Assembly: GCA_036346275.1 (NCBI GenBank)
Contig: CM070711.1
Location: forward strand, 51,647,435 to 51,711,434
DNA: 64,000 nucleotides
Reading direction: 5' to 3'
Source of the DNA: Otatea glauca
Lineage: Eukaryota; Streptophyta; Magnoliopsida; Poales; Poaceae
Shown here in pieces: positions 13,701-24,131 of this stretch. Made by a program: the position numbers and the translations under genes. Positions within the stretch are counted from its first letter, which is position 1. Each line of letters opens with the position of its first letter. Below the pieces are notes generated by a model that saw only the letters and a list, made by a program, of their open reading frames with translations, was not told where the DNA came from and searched no databases.

Positions 13701-14090
13701 TGAATCCAAGGAATGCATCTAGAAATAATAGAGTTGTATTGGATGCATACCTTTGGGATTTTCATTTTTCAATGATATGAGACTAATCAAAGATATACTC
13801 AATAAAAGAGTTAGTCTCATATTTAGATTTATCAATATGATCATGAATATTATATCCATGGAATGCAACAAGATATGATAATATGAACTCGAATGCATAC
13901 CTTTGATATTTCCATTTTTTCATCCAAAAGAACTAATAAGAGTTAAGCTCAACAAAAGAGTTAGTCTCATAAAAGGATTTGTCATTAATTAACAATTGAG
14001 ACTAATCAATATTATGATTATCAAAAGAGTTAGTTTCAATATTAGATTTGTCATTAACACCAAAATAAAACTAATGGAGCTTGAACTTTC
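10797..14090 (-). mobile_element. Long LTR-like block, minus orientation
   Basis: This AT-rich block has no credible gene. Its first ~50 bases resemble, on the minus strand, the end of the other Copia LTRs here (compare the CCTATTCAACAACCTCTAGTCG stretch with ATTCACCCCCCTCTGGTCG at 20911). A minus-strand TATA box (CTATATAAGAAG) lies near 11605, giving a U3-R-U5 layout read right to left. The sequence is clearly different from the LTR at 2703-4312. The right border is uncertain; purine-rich minus-strand sequence near 14085-14100 could mark it. The motif AACACATG recurs through 11400-13210, and a loose ~150-bp repeat is visible at 12090-12420. Confidence 0.45.
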
Positions 14091-14816
14091 TGCCCCTCCA
14101 TTCCGGATGAGATGGTGTGACACCGACGGGTGTGCACCGAGCTATACCCCAGTATAAGCTATGAGATGTGCATATAAGCATACATACATATTTGCATTGC
14201 ATCACTAATTATAAATGATAACTAATGAGATAAATATGATGAATGGTTATGTTATTGAGTCGTAGACTCATCCAAAGATGACTAATGAGGTAAATGTGAT
14301 GAGTGATTATGTTATTGAATCGTGGACTCATCCAAAGATGACTAATGAGGTAAATGTGCTAGGTGATTATATTATTAAGTCATGAACTCATCCAAATATG
14401 ATTAATGAGATAAATGTGACAAATGGCTTTGGTATCATTATATTATGTACTTACTAATTTTAGATATGATAAATGGTTATATTATTGTCTTATTTTGTAC
14501 TTGCTGAGTCGTGGACTCACCCTTGTTTTCTTTAATGTTTTAGGTGAATATTAAAAGCAACATACATGGGATGGGAACAGCGTTATTGTGTCACTTGTTA
14601 CATCGTCTTCACAATAATTTAGTTTTAATGTTCACTCATGAATAAGATAATGTTTAACCATATTTAGATGATAAAATCATATAGTTGCAATAATGGGCAT
14701 GTAAACTAAGCCGCATGTAAACTAAGTTAGTGGTCTTTGTTAAGTTGAGATGTGTGGTGGTTAATTTGTTGTTTACTTAATCTTGTTCTTCGTATCCAAG
14801 TACAAAGGCTTGGGCG
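14091..14816 (+). repeat. LTR-derived debris with 60-bp tandem repeat
   Basis: No coding sequence. The segment includes a 60-bp tandem repeat (14221-14430) and, near 14505-14560, GTCGTGGACTCACCC followed by TTTTAGGTGAA. This resembles the 3' region of the long LTR-like block at 43434-48803 (GTACTCACCC...TTTTTAGGTGGA near 48456-48490), so it may be a fragment of a related LTR. Confidence 0.35.
14221..14430 (+). repeat. 60-bp tandem repeat, about 3.5 copies
   Basis: Units start at 14221, 14281, 14341 and 14401, an exact 60-bp period. Each begins ACTAATGAG(A/G)TAAAT (the last ATTAATGAG) and the first three end GACTCATCCAAAGATG or close variants. Divergence increases in the third and fourth units. 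Confidence 0.9.
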
Positions 14817-14817
14817 T

Positions 14818-15390
14818 GTGATGAGGATTAAAAGTCTATCATATATTTAGGCCCTCAATTATTTGTAATTATATTCTATTAATGGGCCTGCAATACATAA
14901 GGCCCATAATATATAGAACGAAACTCACCTTTATCCAAACGGTTAAGTCTCCGACCAGTTCAGTCAAGATGGTCAATAAACTTTGCTTCACATTGGTCAT
15001 CCCCGAGACCAGTGAAATAGTCACCTTCACTGGTCGGGAACAAGCAGTTACCCAGCACATGTCTCTGTGCAGAGACTTATCTGACATATATACATAACTA
15101 CTCGAAAGTTATCTCTGAAAAAGATACCCTTTACTGAGAAGATATCATTTGGTGGGAAGACACCTCTCGGATACACGATGCCCCTATGGAGAACAATTGC
15201 CGCTTCTTCAACTGATATAAGTAGGGGGTGATACATGCTGTTGAAGGCATATCATCGCATCTAGAATCGAAGATCTGACTCGCAACTAGAATAAGCAATA
15301 GACATATGAGAGCATTTTGTAAATTGTATACTCTATAGATCCGCTTGGCTAATAAAGAAGCAATCCCCATATATTATTTCCTCATCTTGT
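14818..15390 (+). mobile_element. Probable solo LTR
   Basis: The block opens with TGATGAGGAT and closes with TTTCCTCATCT, nearly inverted ends. It holds a TATA-like GATATAAGTAGGGGG near 15215 and a polyadenylation-like AATAAA near 15350, the usual order in an LTR. No clean target duplication is visible and the ends are slightly degraded, so borders are approximate. Confidence 0.45.
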
Positions 15391-16060
15391 TTACTAGGAG
15401 CCCACAAAATTTCTAAATTCATACCTTTCAAGTAGGGCCTTTAGTTTATGTATTTATTTTCACTCAAGTACGATTCTAAGAAAGGAAAGATCTATTATTT
15501 AACAGTCACTCGTTCTATCTTATCACTATTCCAAATTTCTTATTTAACAGTCACTCGTTCTATCTTTGCTAGTTGTTTCCACCGGTGGTGCTTGTCTGAG
15601 AGGAATGAATTCGGTGTTGTGGGGGCACCTATGCCACTTTATTTATGCATATCTAACATGTGAGTTAATATCGTTAGAGACGCTTTTTGTCTTCGTGCAT
15701 ATGTTTTCGTCCAATTTTGAATAGTTACGTTCTTCGGTCAACCATCGTGTTCTTTGATTGACCGTCGTAAGTTGTCAGATGTGTTAATAACTGCTCTCAC
15801 ATTAATTATGTGGAAAAGTGCAATGTCTCCCAACTAATTTATCTGGCTGATGCTTATAGAACCGGGTCGTCATTGCTATGACCGGTCGTCTCTTGGTTAT
15901 AATTGGTTATTATTGGCTTTCGGCCAGTTTATTATTAAAGGGATAAAGCTTCCTTTGAATCATGATCGTAGACATAACTATTATGTTAAATAGATTCTTA
16001 ACACGTAAGTAGTCTCTCGTACAAAAATATTAACATGATCATAAATCCTGGTCAATTATA
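15391..16060. other. Intergenic, nothing identified
   Basis: AT-rich. The string TATTTAACAGTCACTCGTTC occurs twice about 45 bp apart (near 15495 and 15540). No gene, RNA or transposon terminus was recognised. Confidence 0.5.
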
Positions 16061-16735
16061 TTAGATTGGCTTCTCTTTTTTATTTCCTAAGCTCCGCCGC
16101 CGCGCGACAGGCCGGCAGCTTGTCCCTGAGCCTCCCCTTGCTTTCGATGTCTGGCGACGGCGATGGGGCGCCGCAAGAATAATGGCACACCGGGGCAAGG
16201 ACTTCCCTGCAGCTTCTTCTGGCTTCTCTCGTGAGTTCCGCTCTCCGATTTTCTTGAAGATCGGGAGTCTCTTCCAATCCTCACCATGCAAGTCACTATA
16301 GCTACGAAGATGAACCAGCCTCCAAGCGCAAGCAAAATGCGCCCGTTGTTCATGAATGCTGTCGTCGAGTACAAGGCCGCGTAGGAGAATATCTGAAGAT
16401 ATACAGAGTTACAGACTGAGCGATCAATCGAACAGTAGATAACAGAAGACACTGAAATAAGACATAAGGAGATTCGTATCCAGTCAAATGTTGTGGCTAT
16501 ATGAATACTCTTGGATCCCATATCTTTCCAGCGTCATAGCTCATAGGAGATCGTGTGTAGAGAGAACCGCTTTCCATTGCTGGCGCTGCACTCGATCTGA
16601 GCATTCAGGTTGAACGCTGCATGGGAAAGTGAGTTCGAGGTGGCCGTTGAAATTGTGTTGATCAAGCAAATGGTAAACAAAGTTGAAGGACTATGTGAGA
16701 AGGCTCCATGGTAATTGTGATGAACAATTGGCAAA
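16061..16735 (-). pseudogene. Unidentified membrane-protein-like fragment
   Basis: I do not recognise this gene. On the minus strand an open frame of 144 codons (16087-16521) has two hydrophobic stretches that could span a membrane, around SLCLISVSSVIYCSI and ILLALGGWFIFVAIVTCMV, followed by a basic, serine-rich tail. A second open piece lies just upstream on the same strand (16534-16734). The GC content is higher than in the flanks, as expected for a captured or decayed exon. No start context, splice sites or homologous family could be confirmed; it could also be a chance frame. Confidence 0.25.
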
Positions 16736-16819
16736 GTTTGTCAAGTTGGAAGTTAGTTTTACGAAAAATCCAAATTTGTCAGGGTACAGGCAGTCTGATC
16801 GTTTTGCATATACGGTAAT

Positions 16820-18075
16820 ACCTACTAGATAGTATAGCGCGCTACGCCGCGCCGCACAAATCTCACTCCGAAGTTTTTTGTTTCAAAAATAGTAGAACAA
16901 CCTAAATGTAATTTTAAATATTTCAAGCTTAAAAAATCAGCGTCCGTGCAAAATTAGCTCTAAGAGTAAATCGACGAAGTAGAGAAGCGCACAATGCCGC
17001 ATCACAGTGCGAAAAAAGCCGATCCAAGTTTTTTTCCTGAAAAAACGTAATTTCGTTTTCCTCAGCAGTGTTTTTATTTAAATTGGCTGGCTAGGAGCCG
17101 CCGAAAAATTTGCGTAACCACGTTTTTTTCTGTAAGGACCCACCCGAAATCTCATGAGTCCAAAAAACCGGGTTAAAAATTGGTTGGATAGTCTATGTTT
17201 AAAGAACCGACGTACGTATCGAATTTGCGGAACTACGGGTCATTTTTGAAAAATAACCGGTTGAAGGACATATTCGTGTTTTTCGAAATAACCGGATCTA
17301 AACATAATTTCAAAATTTTCAAGTCGAAAAAATCGACGTCAGTGTAATTTGTGGAATCGAGGGATTTTTGCAAAATAACCGGTGAAAGGATATGTTCGCG
17401 ATTTCTGAATCTTTCAAGTCGAAAGAACCGGTGGCCGGATCGAATTTGCGAAATGACCGGGTCCTTTTAAAAAAATAACCGTGGAAGGATCTGTTCGCGA
17501 TTTTGGAATTCACGTGGTCCTTTTTGTAAAAAAAATCAGTGGAAGGACCTTTCCGTAATTTCGAATTTTCCAGAGGTTTTTTTCGCAAAAAACTGTCCTT
17601 GGAGGCTTGCATGCGCTCCATTTCTTCCCACCTTAATATAGAACTAGAAACCTATACGCGGCGTGCCACGCCGCGAGCGTCGCTCTTCACGCGAGCAAAT
17701 CGAGAAAACGCGCGATCAACGCTCCACACACGAGCAAATCGAGAAAACGCGCGAAAAGGACCTAAAAAGGATTTTGTGTTTTCCGCAAAAGGGCTTAAAC
17801 GTAATGCTAGAAAAAAGCAACAAGGACCTAAATGCGATGTATATTTTTTTTTTAAAAAAAAGGAACTCGAAAGTTTTTTTTCCCGAAAAGGACCTAATCG
17901 TAATTCCGTTTTTGGTAAAAGGACCCGAGCGCAAGCCTTAAAAACGCATAAAGGATCTATACGTAATATATAGTCTTTTTTCGAAAAAAGGACCTAACTG
18001 TATTTTTTTTTCGAGAAAAGGGCCTATATGTAATTTTTTCCGAAAAAGGACCCGGATGTAATTATTTTTGGCCAG
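16820..18075. repeat. Quasi-periodic AAAGGACC-type repeat region
   Basis: The segment opens with a GC-rich tag (TAGCGCGCTACGCCGCGCC, 16835-16853), and a similar tag (TACGCGGCGTGCCACGCCGC) occurs near 17653. From 17100 to 18070 the phrase GGACCTAAnnGTAATTTTTTCCG and relatives recurs every 35-60 bases, mostly with runs of A and T between. Earlier copies carry AACCGG and GAAGGA variants. The 144-codon frame at 17539-17973 is a by-product of the repeat. I could not assign a transposon class; a Helitron-like or satellite-like origin is possible. Confidence 0.4.
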
Positions 18076-18139
18076 CTCGGCTTGCTCCAACGGCTCAAAT
18101 CAACGTCGTGGCCGGAAATCTTGAGCTTTAGGAAAGGTT

Positions 18140-18141
<2 letters not shown>

Positions 18142-18182
<41 letters not shown>
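18142..18182. repeat. (AT)n microsatellite
   Basis: An uninterrupted AT dinucleotide run of about 20 units. Confidence 0.97.
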
Positions 18183-18184
<2 letters not shown>

Positions 18185-18775
18185 CCGGTTTTGCGCTTTG
18201 GGGTTAAGGTGCGGTCAGACCGGCGGCTGGTGGAGTGAGACCAGCCAATAGTCGTGTGACTGGAATTTACGGACAATTATACTACACTAGTATAGTGCCT
18301 GTGCTAACGCTACGACGACAGTACACCCGCTTATCAATTAAATGAGAAGATAAGTATGAATATAACACTTAATAATAAATAATCACAGTGCCCATATGCG
18401 AGTACAAAAATGAAGATATAACACTCAATAATATTTTCGCTAAACGTTTCCCGTATGCTCTTAAGACTTGTTCTTATGTCTTGAGGGATGTTTTCTGCAC
18501 ACTCATTTCACTTGTATTTTAGTATTTCAATTAAGAAACACTTCCCGAGGATAGGTGAACCCCAGTAAGTGCGTTGTAGAGCATCATCAAGATAGACCTA
18601 CTTTACGACCTATAAAAAGTGATTAATAAAATAGAAGTACCGACCATGCAGATCCGTGCATTAAATCGTTGACCATTCGGATGTGCATGAAGTTCATGAC
18701 AAAATAACCTGTCAAGTTCCTGCACAACATTTAATTGCTACATGTAAGTACACAAAAATTTAACTATTTACTAAT
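18183..18775. other. Intergenic, nothing identified
   Basis: No coding frame, transposon end or RNA gene was recognised between the AT microsatellite and the solo LTR target site. Confidence 0.5.
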
Positions 18776-18870
18776 CATGTTGAAGGACCATGTGGAGGTC
18801 CATCCTTGCTTGTGATGAGTATTTGACTTTATATGATCTAGGATAGCTTAGATTTGAGTTTGTATTTTTT

Positions 18871-19266
18871 GTGATCTTCATGTGTAGGCCGGACCAAAAT
18901 TTTGTGATCTTCATGTGTAGGTCGGACCAAATTTTTATGATCTTCATGTGTAGGCCGGACCAAATTTTTATGATCTTCATGTGTAGGCTGGACCAAATTT
19001 TTGTGATCTTCATGTGTAGGCCGGACCAAATTTTTATGATCTTCATGTGTAGGTCGGACCAAATTTTTGTGATCTTCATGTGTAGGCCGGACCAAATTTT
19101 TGTGATCTTCATGTGTAGGCCGGACCAAATTTTTATGATCTTCATGTGTATAACGGACCAAATCGCGATGGTTCTCATGTGTACTACGGACCAAATCGCC
19201 ATGGTTCTCATGTGTACTACGGACCAAATCGCGATGGTTCTCATGTGTACTACGGACCAATTTTAC
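18871..19266 (+). repeat. 33-bp minisatellite, 12 units, two subfamilies
   Basis: Twelve consecutive units of 33 bp. The first eight follow GATCTTCATGTGTAGGCCGG plus ACCAAATTTTTRT; the ninth is a hybrid; the last three follow GATGGTTCTCATGTGTACTA plus CGGACCAAATCGC. Because 33 is a multiple of 3, every frame is open and reads as an 11-residue repeat on either strand. That explains the long open frames here; they are not evidence for a protein. Confidence 0.95.
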
Positions 19267-19612
19267 TCGCGTGTAGTAATATGCATTTTTGAAAGTTTTC
19301 TCGTGCTCAAAAAATTATTTGGTCTACATGAAAGTTGTAGAGAATTTCAAGATGCATCTTTTTCATGTTGACAAGTTTTTCATTTGAGCAACATAAAAAA
19401 TCATATAAAATCGGGAAGGTTAACAGAGATTCTCACGTGTACTACGGACCAATTTTCCAGCGTGCAGTAATATGCATTTTTTAGGGTCTTCTCGTGCTCG
19501 AAAATTTATGTGTTCTACATGAAAGTTGTAGATAATTTCGAAACACAACTTTTTCATGTTGACAAGATTTTCAGTAGAACAACATATAAAATCATAACAA
19601 ATTGAGAAGATC
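19240..19612 (+). repeat. About 190-bp direct duplication
   Basis: Two adjacent similar copies start at 19240 and 19432 with CTCA(T/C)GTGTACTACGGACC. Both continue through GTAGTAATATGCATTTTT or close variants, ACATGAAAGTTGTAGA and TTTTCATGTTGACAAG. The copies differ at scattered bases. Confidence 0.9.
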
Positions 19613-20120
19613 CTGCTGTATTGAAAACAGCTTGTCTGCATTTGGTTGAAATGCTTTGGTCCGTTTTTGGTTTTTTTTTTCTAACCCCAACTCGTGATCG
19701 AATTGTTGTGATGGGTTCATGGTGGAACCAAGAAGAGATTTCTTGTCTTTGTGAATGTAGGACTTCATTTGGTGGTCATGGTGAGGCGAAGGGAGGCTGA
19801 AACTAGGCATGGGATGGTCGGAGGTTCAAGTTGGCCGGAAGTTCGCCGGAAGATGGCCGGAGATGAAGTTGGTGCAGTTCTAAGAGACAAGAGATCAGTG
19901 GAGAAGCTAGCTTATCACTACTTGGATCAAGGAAAGCTGTAGAGTTGCAGTCTGGAAGATAAAGTAGTGGATAAGTATAGCTTGCTTTCAGGTGTACTAG
20001 AAAGTACCTGAGTGTAGTTGAGAGTTGTTGAGAGTGACAGTGTAAGGATCAAATCCTGGCTCTTGGAAGTTGGCTTAGGATTGAAGCAAGACATCCAAGG
20101 GTGGGAATTGATCCAGTCAC

Positions 20121-20128
20121 TATAAATA
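20121..20128 (+). promoter_or_regulatory. LTR TATA box
   Basis: TATAAATA followed by GAGGTAGGCAGCCTCC inside the solo LTR, matching the position and context of the TATA box in the related LTR. Confidence 0.55.
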
Positions 20129-20940
20129 GAGGTAGGCAGCCTCCCTCTTTAAAGGTTCCGAGGTTTTCTGCCGCTCATTTGAGTTTTGCAGCTTTGTTGT
20201 GAGGCTTTGTAAACCTCCCTTCCAGAAATGAAATGTTCTTCATTTATATTCTAGTTTCATTTCCTTTACGCATTTACATTACGCACTTAAATTATGTTAT
20301 CTAAATTCCGCATTTACTTACTTGCAATTTACTTTACGTAATTTGGATTTGCCTCATCTCCTTCTACATGCTATTGAATCTTTGTTGAAATTCATGGTTG
20401 ATGAACTCTTCTCCTGATTCGATGTTTTCAATCATTTAGGCAATCCTTCTGTTCTTGTTGCAAGTTGTAAATCTGTGTGTTCTTGAAGTGTGTAAAACGT
20501 GTGACTTGCAGTTCTTTTGTTTTGATTTGTTTCTGGTTCTTGTTGCAAAGAATGAGATATTGATTGGATGAATTTTCACTCAGAGCATATCCAAATTCTC
20601 TAGGCAACCCTGGTTCAAGTTCTGCAAAGACTGATCTTTTGTTCCTTCATGATGAATTCTTAATTGATCGAGTTTTGGTGTTTACTCTTGTGCTATCTTG
20701 CTTGCTGTGACGTGTGAGAAGGTATTCAAGTCTATCTTGATCATTAGAATATCACGAGCAAGCCAAGATCACAGATTGGCTTTTGGAGTCGTGCTGTTTT
20801 CTGAACACTGCTTGTGTTTTTCTAGTCTTTGTTCTTTCAAGCAGTATTGAGTCTTTTGACTAGTATTTGTCCAAGAGGTGGGAAAATTTATTTTGGGACC
20901 ATTCACCCCCCTCTGGTCGCCATCTCGGTCTTTCACATGT

Positions 20941-21391
20941 GTAAATAACTTACCGGTCTATTGTTTTTGGAACAGACTTTGGAGCTACAATACGCCAATC
21001 ATAGATATCGTCGTTCCATGAGGGATTTACTATCCTTATAGCACGATCGAATATTATACCAATTTTTGTATTCTATCAAGATAGTAACGGATGGTTTATC
21101 CGTTGGAACCCATCCGTAGAGGTGTTGGATCAATAACGGAGATAACTCGTTCTTCATGTCGAACGATAACATGTTGAATCGTCCTCCGTGATAAAAAGCG
21201 CAGCATAATCTACAAATATAGACATTATATCTTTTGCACACATATATAACATAATAAAGCGTCAAACAATTTATTAAGCAAAGGGAATTTAAGGCTAACT
21301 TGGATTTTTGGCTTGCATCGTCGGCCGATCACGGTGTGGCGTCAACGTGGATCGGTGCATGACGAGCATACTTGCCGGATCGTGGGAAGTG
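20941..21391. other. Intergenic, unassigned
   Basis: A minus-strand frame of 88 codons at 20999-21265 is open but unrecognised. No transposon ends were defined. It may be part of the same captured-sequence cluster as 21392-22203. Confidence 0.4.
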
Positions 21392-22203
21392 GCGGCGGTA
21401 TGTGAGCGCCTTGTATAGGATATGGTGCATATGCATGAATGGAAGGAAATTAAGTGCGCGATTCATAGTACTGACTGGTATGGTAAATATTGAATCGAAA
21501 TCAAATGGGTTTAGATTTGCAACATAATTTTCTTCCATTCATGCCGCCATGCGCGATCAAGACCTCCGTGCGAATCCACGCACCGCAAGTCCCACCCTCC
21601 GGCGTGCTCATCCTCCCGATCTTCTCCACCGCACGACCACCACCGAAGGTGTTGCCCTTGATCTCCTCCATGTACTGCGCCGCCAAAGATCGCCTCCATG
21701 GCGGCATCAACAGCCTCCGCCGCCTCCCTCTTCCAAGAAGGTACGCGTCCATCTCCGGCGGTCGATCGCGCAGCGCAAGCCCCCGTGTAGTCGCGGGTGG
21801 GTGAACGTCATACGGGCAAAGCAAAGATATCATCCCGAAAGCTGGATCAATAATGGTTTCCCTAATTGTCATCCAAATATGAATGCTAACATATAGCACC
21901 ATTTGTGCGTCCTGATTGAGGCTAATTATTATCAGAATATTTGTTACTTCCTATAGTGTATTTAGGAATAAGTCCTAAAATGAATTTATTCCTTATATTT
22001 ATCACACGATAATTGCACTTCATACACACATTCCTTATATAATATTTTTCGCTAAATAATATTATAGCGGCGGTACGTGAGCGCCTTGTATAGGATATGG
22101 TGCACATGCATGAATGGAAGAAAATTAAGCGCGCGATTCATGGTAATCGATGGTATGGTAAATATTGAATCGAAATCAAATGGGTTTAGATTTGTAACAT
22201 AAA
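21392..22203. repeat. Direct repeats flanking a GC-rich fragment
   Basis: A segment of about 137 bp at 21392-21528 is repeated at 22067-22203 (both run from GCGGCGGTAYGTGAGCGCC to TGGGTTTAGATTTG). Between them lies a GC-rich, exon-like stretch (21540-21810) with long open frames on both strands, ending near a possible AAGGTACGCG splice donor at 21738. No protein family was recognised. It looks like a captured gene fragment or a duplicated locus. Confidence 0.5.
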
Positions 22204-22976
22204 TTCCATATATATAGTTCAATTGAAATATATATGCGGGCTCTCTGTTGTGGGCCACATGAATGAATGAGTTAGACACATTAAACAACGGCCATCGGAT
22301 GTGGGTGAGTAAAACTGAGGAAAGATCTGAGATGTTCATTTTGATGAATGCAAGTTTCTGGGGACGTTTTGCTGGGTGCACGAACATTAGACCATCTCTA
22401 ATGAGGTGCATTATTTAAGGTGGACGTAGAAAAAATTACTTAGGTACATTATAAAGAGGTATAGATCATTACAACCTTGATTTGTTGACCTCACAATAGA
22501 TACTGTACGATGTAATCGCTGACCTAGCCTCTTGGGCATGTAATTACGAAATGCTGAGCAAATTTCAATGCATTGAGCTTCATATTCATTCAGCACACAC
22601 ACCTAAATAATCTGAAAATCATCTCTTTTTTAACCCTTGTTTCTTTTTTTACAAATCTAATTCCCCGCATATGCATTAGCAAATTTGACCCCCTATGAAA
22701 TGTGTGGCAGACGACACCTATCCCCAACTGCACCCGGGGAGTACAGAAGCTGGCCACTGCCGCGGCAGAGCAAGCGAGCACCAAGCTGGCTCGATTGCAC
22801 CCGAGGAGTGTGAGGGGAGCGGCGCTAGCTCGCGCGGCACCTCACTGCCGCGTCCGGGTACCGTGGAAGGGATGCTACCATGGTCCCAAGCTGCGGTGAA
22901 CTTTCGATTCCCGGACGCACAGGTGTGTCGCCGTCATGTCCCACTTGTAAGCCTCTCGTACTCTCACAGTCCCATA
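22204..22976. other. Intergenic with GC-rich pocket
   Basis: An AT-rich stretch followed by a GC-rich pocket (22730-22930) with short open frames and no recognisable product. I see no transposon ends. Confidence 0.4.
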
Positions 22977-22978
22977 TA

Positions 22979-23529
22979 GAGGTGAAAACAGGCCGGATAT
23001 TTTCGTTCGATTCGGGATCGGTTTGACTATCTAGTTGAATCTGGGACTAGATTCGGCTGCTTGAATCCAGATTCGGGATCGGGTTTGAAGAAACCAACAT
23101 CTGGTAAATACGGGACGAGATCTGGATATCTGGATTTTTTATATTCGGATATCCGATTTTCCTATTCGGATAACAACAAAACCTAGCTTGTTTTCATAAC
23201 ATTTTTTTCCATGGCAGCCTATTTATATTGACAACTAGTTGGTTCTATTGATCTTCAAATAGCATATTTTTTTTATAACGTCTATTGGGTTTGATTGACA
23301 TATAACTTCCTACTATGGTAATGTACTAGTATGGTTTTAATTCAACATATAATACTTTATATATGCGTGCATTATCCATATATCTTTATTTCTTTTTGAT
23401 CCGAATCCGTCATATATCCGTATCCCGAATAATCCAGTTTCATATCTATATCTAGTTCTGAATCCGAAAAAAATATGTGTTAAAATACGAAAAGAACAAT
23501 ATCTGACCGTTCTGGCCCGTTTTCACCCC
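22979..23529. mobile_element. Non-autonomous TIR element
   Basis: The ends are inverted: GAGGTGAAAACAGGCC at the left and GGCCCGTTTTCACCCC at the right, flanked by TA on both sides (22977-22978 and 23530-23531). The 551-bp interior has no coding capacity and repeats words such as CGGATATCC and TTCGGAT. A relative begins at 63632, in inverted orientation. The superfamily is not assigned. Confidence 0.75.
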
Positions 23530-24123
23530 TAGTATCAGATAAACCTGGGCATTAGTCTAGACATTTTTGTGCCTGCCCGTGGCATGGCACGACACGAATG
23601 ATAGGGTCATGCTGGGCCTCACGATCGAGTATGATGGGTGGCATGGCATGATATGAATGTATGACCCATGCTTGGGCCGACATAGTATGAAACAGGGCTG
23701 ATGGGTCTGAAGCATGCACGACATGAGGCAGGGCGTTCTGCCGCAACATTGCGTCGTGTTGTGGCTTACCCTACAGTCGGCGCCTTCTGCGATCCTTGTA
23801 TGTGGAGAAAGAGGAGACAACGGAGATGCTAAAAGATAAAGAATGGAGACTGGAGAGTACATGCTCACTGACACTGAATACGTGCATCAAGTCGCTCCGC
23901 ACTGGGTGTAAGGTTTTTAACGAGTAGTAACTTTGTATCTGTTTAAGAATAAATGCAATTTAGTTCTTTTTCCTCTAATATTTGTGTCCACTATCTCAGC
24001 TTCGTACGTTTTCGACTCCTTTTCTTAAATTGTAATATTACAAATAGATGGAATGGAACCAATATAGTACGGGATGATTTAGACACGCGGTAGCATGGAT
24101 CCTCGCCAGACTGCTGGCGTAAG
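23530..24123. repeat. Degenerate repeat, unassigned
   Basis: Two imperfect copies of a ~60-bp unit containing GGCATGGCAYGAYAYGAATG start near 23580 and 23638, reminiscent of dispersed grass repeats. No coding sequence. Confidence 0.4.
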
Positions 24124-24131
24124 ACTACGCC

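Larger units (their letters stand above)
18781..20935 (+). mobile_element. Solo LTR of Copia-type element
   Basis: The block begins TGAAGGACC and ends GGTCTTTCA (8 of 9 bases inverted). It is flanked by the 5-bp target duplication CATGT at 18776-18780 and 20936-20940, with no internal retrotransposon domain, so it is a solo LTR left by recombination between two LTRs. At 2155 bp it is longer than its relative at 2703-4312 (1610 bp), partly because of a 33-bp minisatellite and a ~190-bp duplication. A TATAAATA box lies at 20121-20128. Confidence 0.9.

Noticed and set aside
18871..19266. Regular short repeats resembling a CRISPR array
   Set aside because: The units are contiguous with no unique spacers, and this is plant nuclear DNA inside an LTR.
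18771..19371. Long repetitive open frames on both strands (140-166 codons)
   Set aside because: They are an arithmetic result of a 33-bp tandem repeat; the frame is open in several phases and no start or splice context supports a protein.
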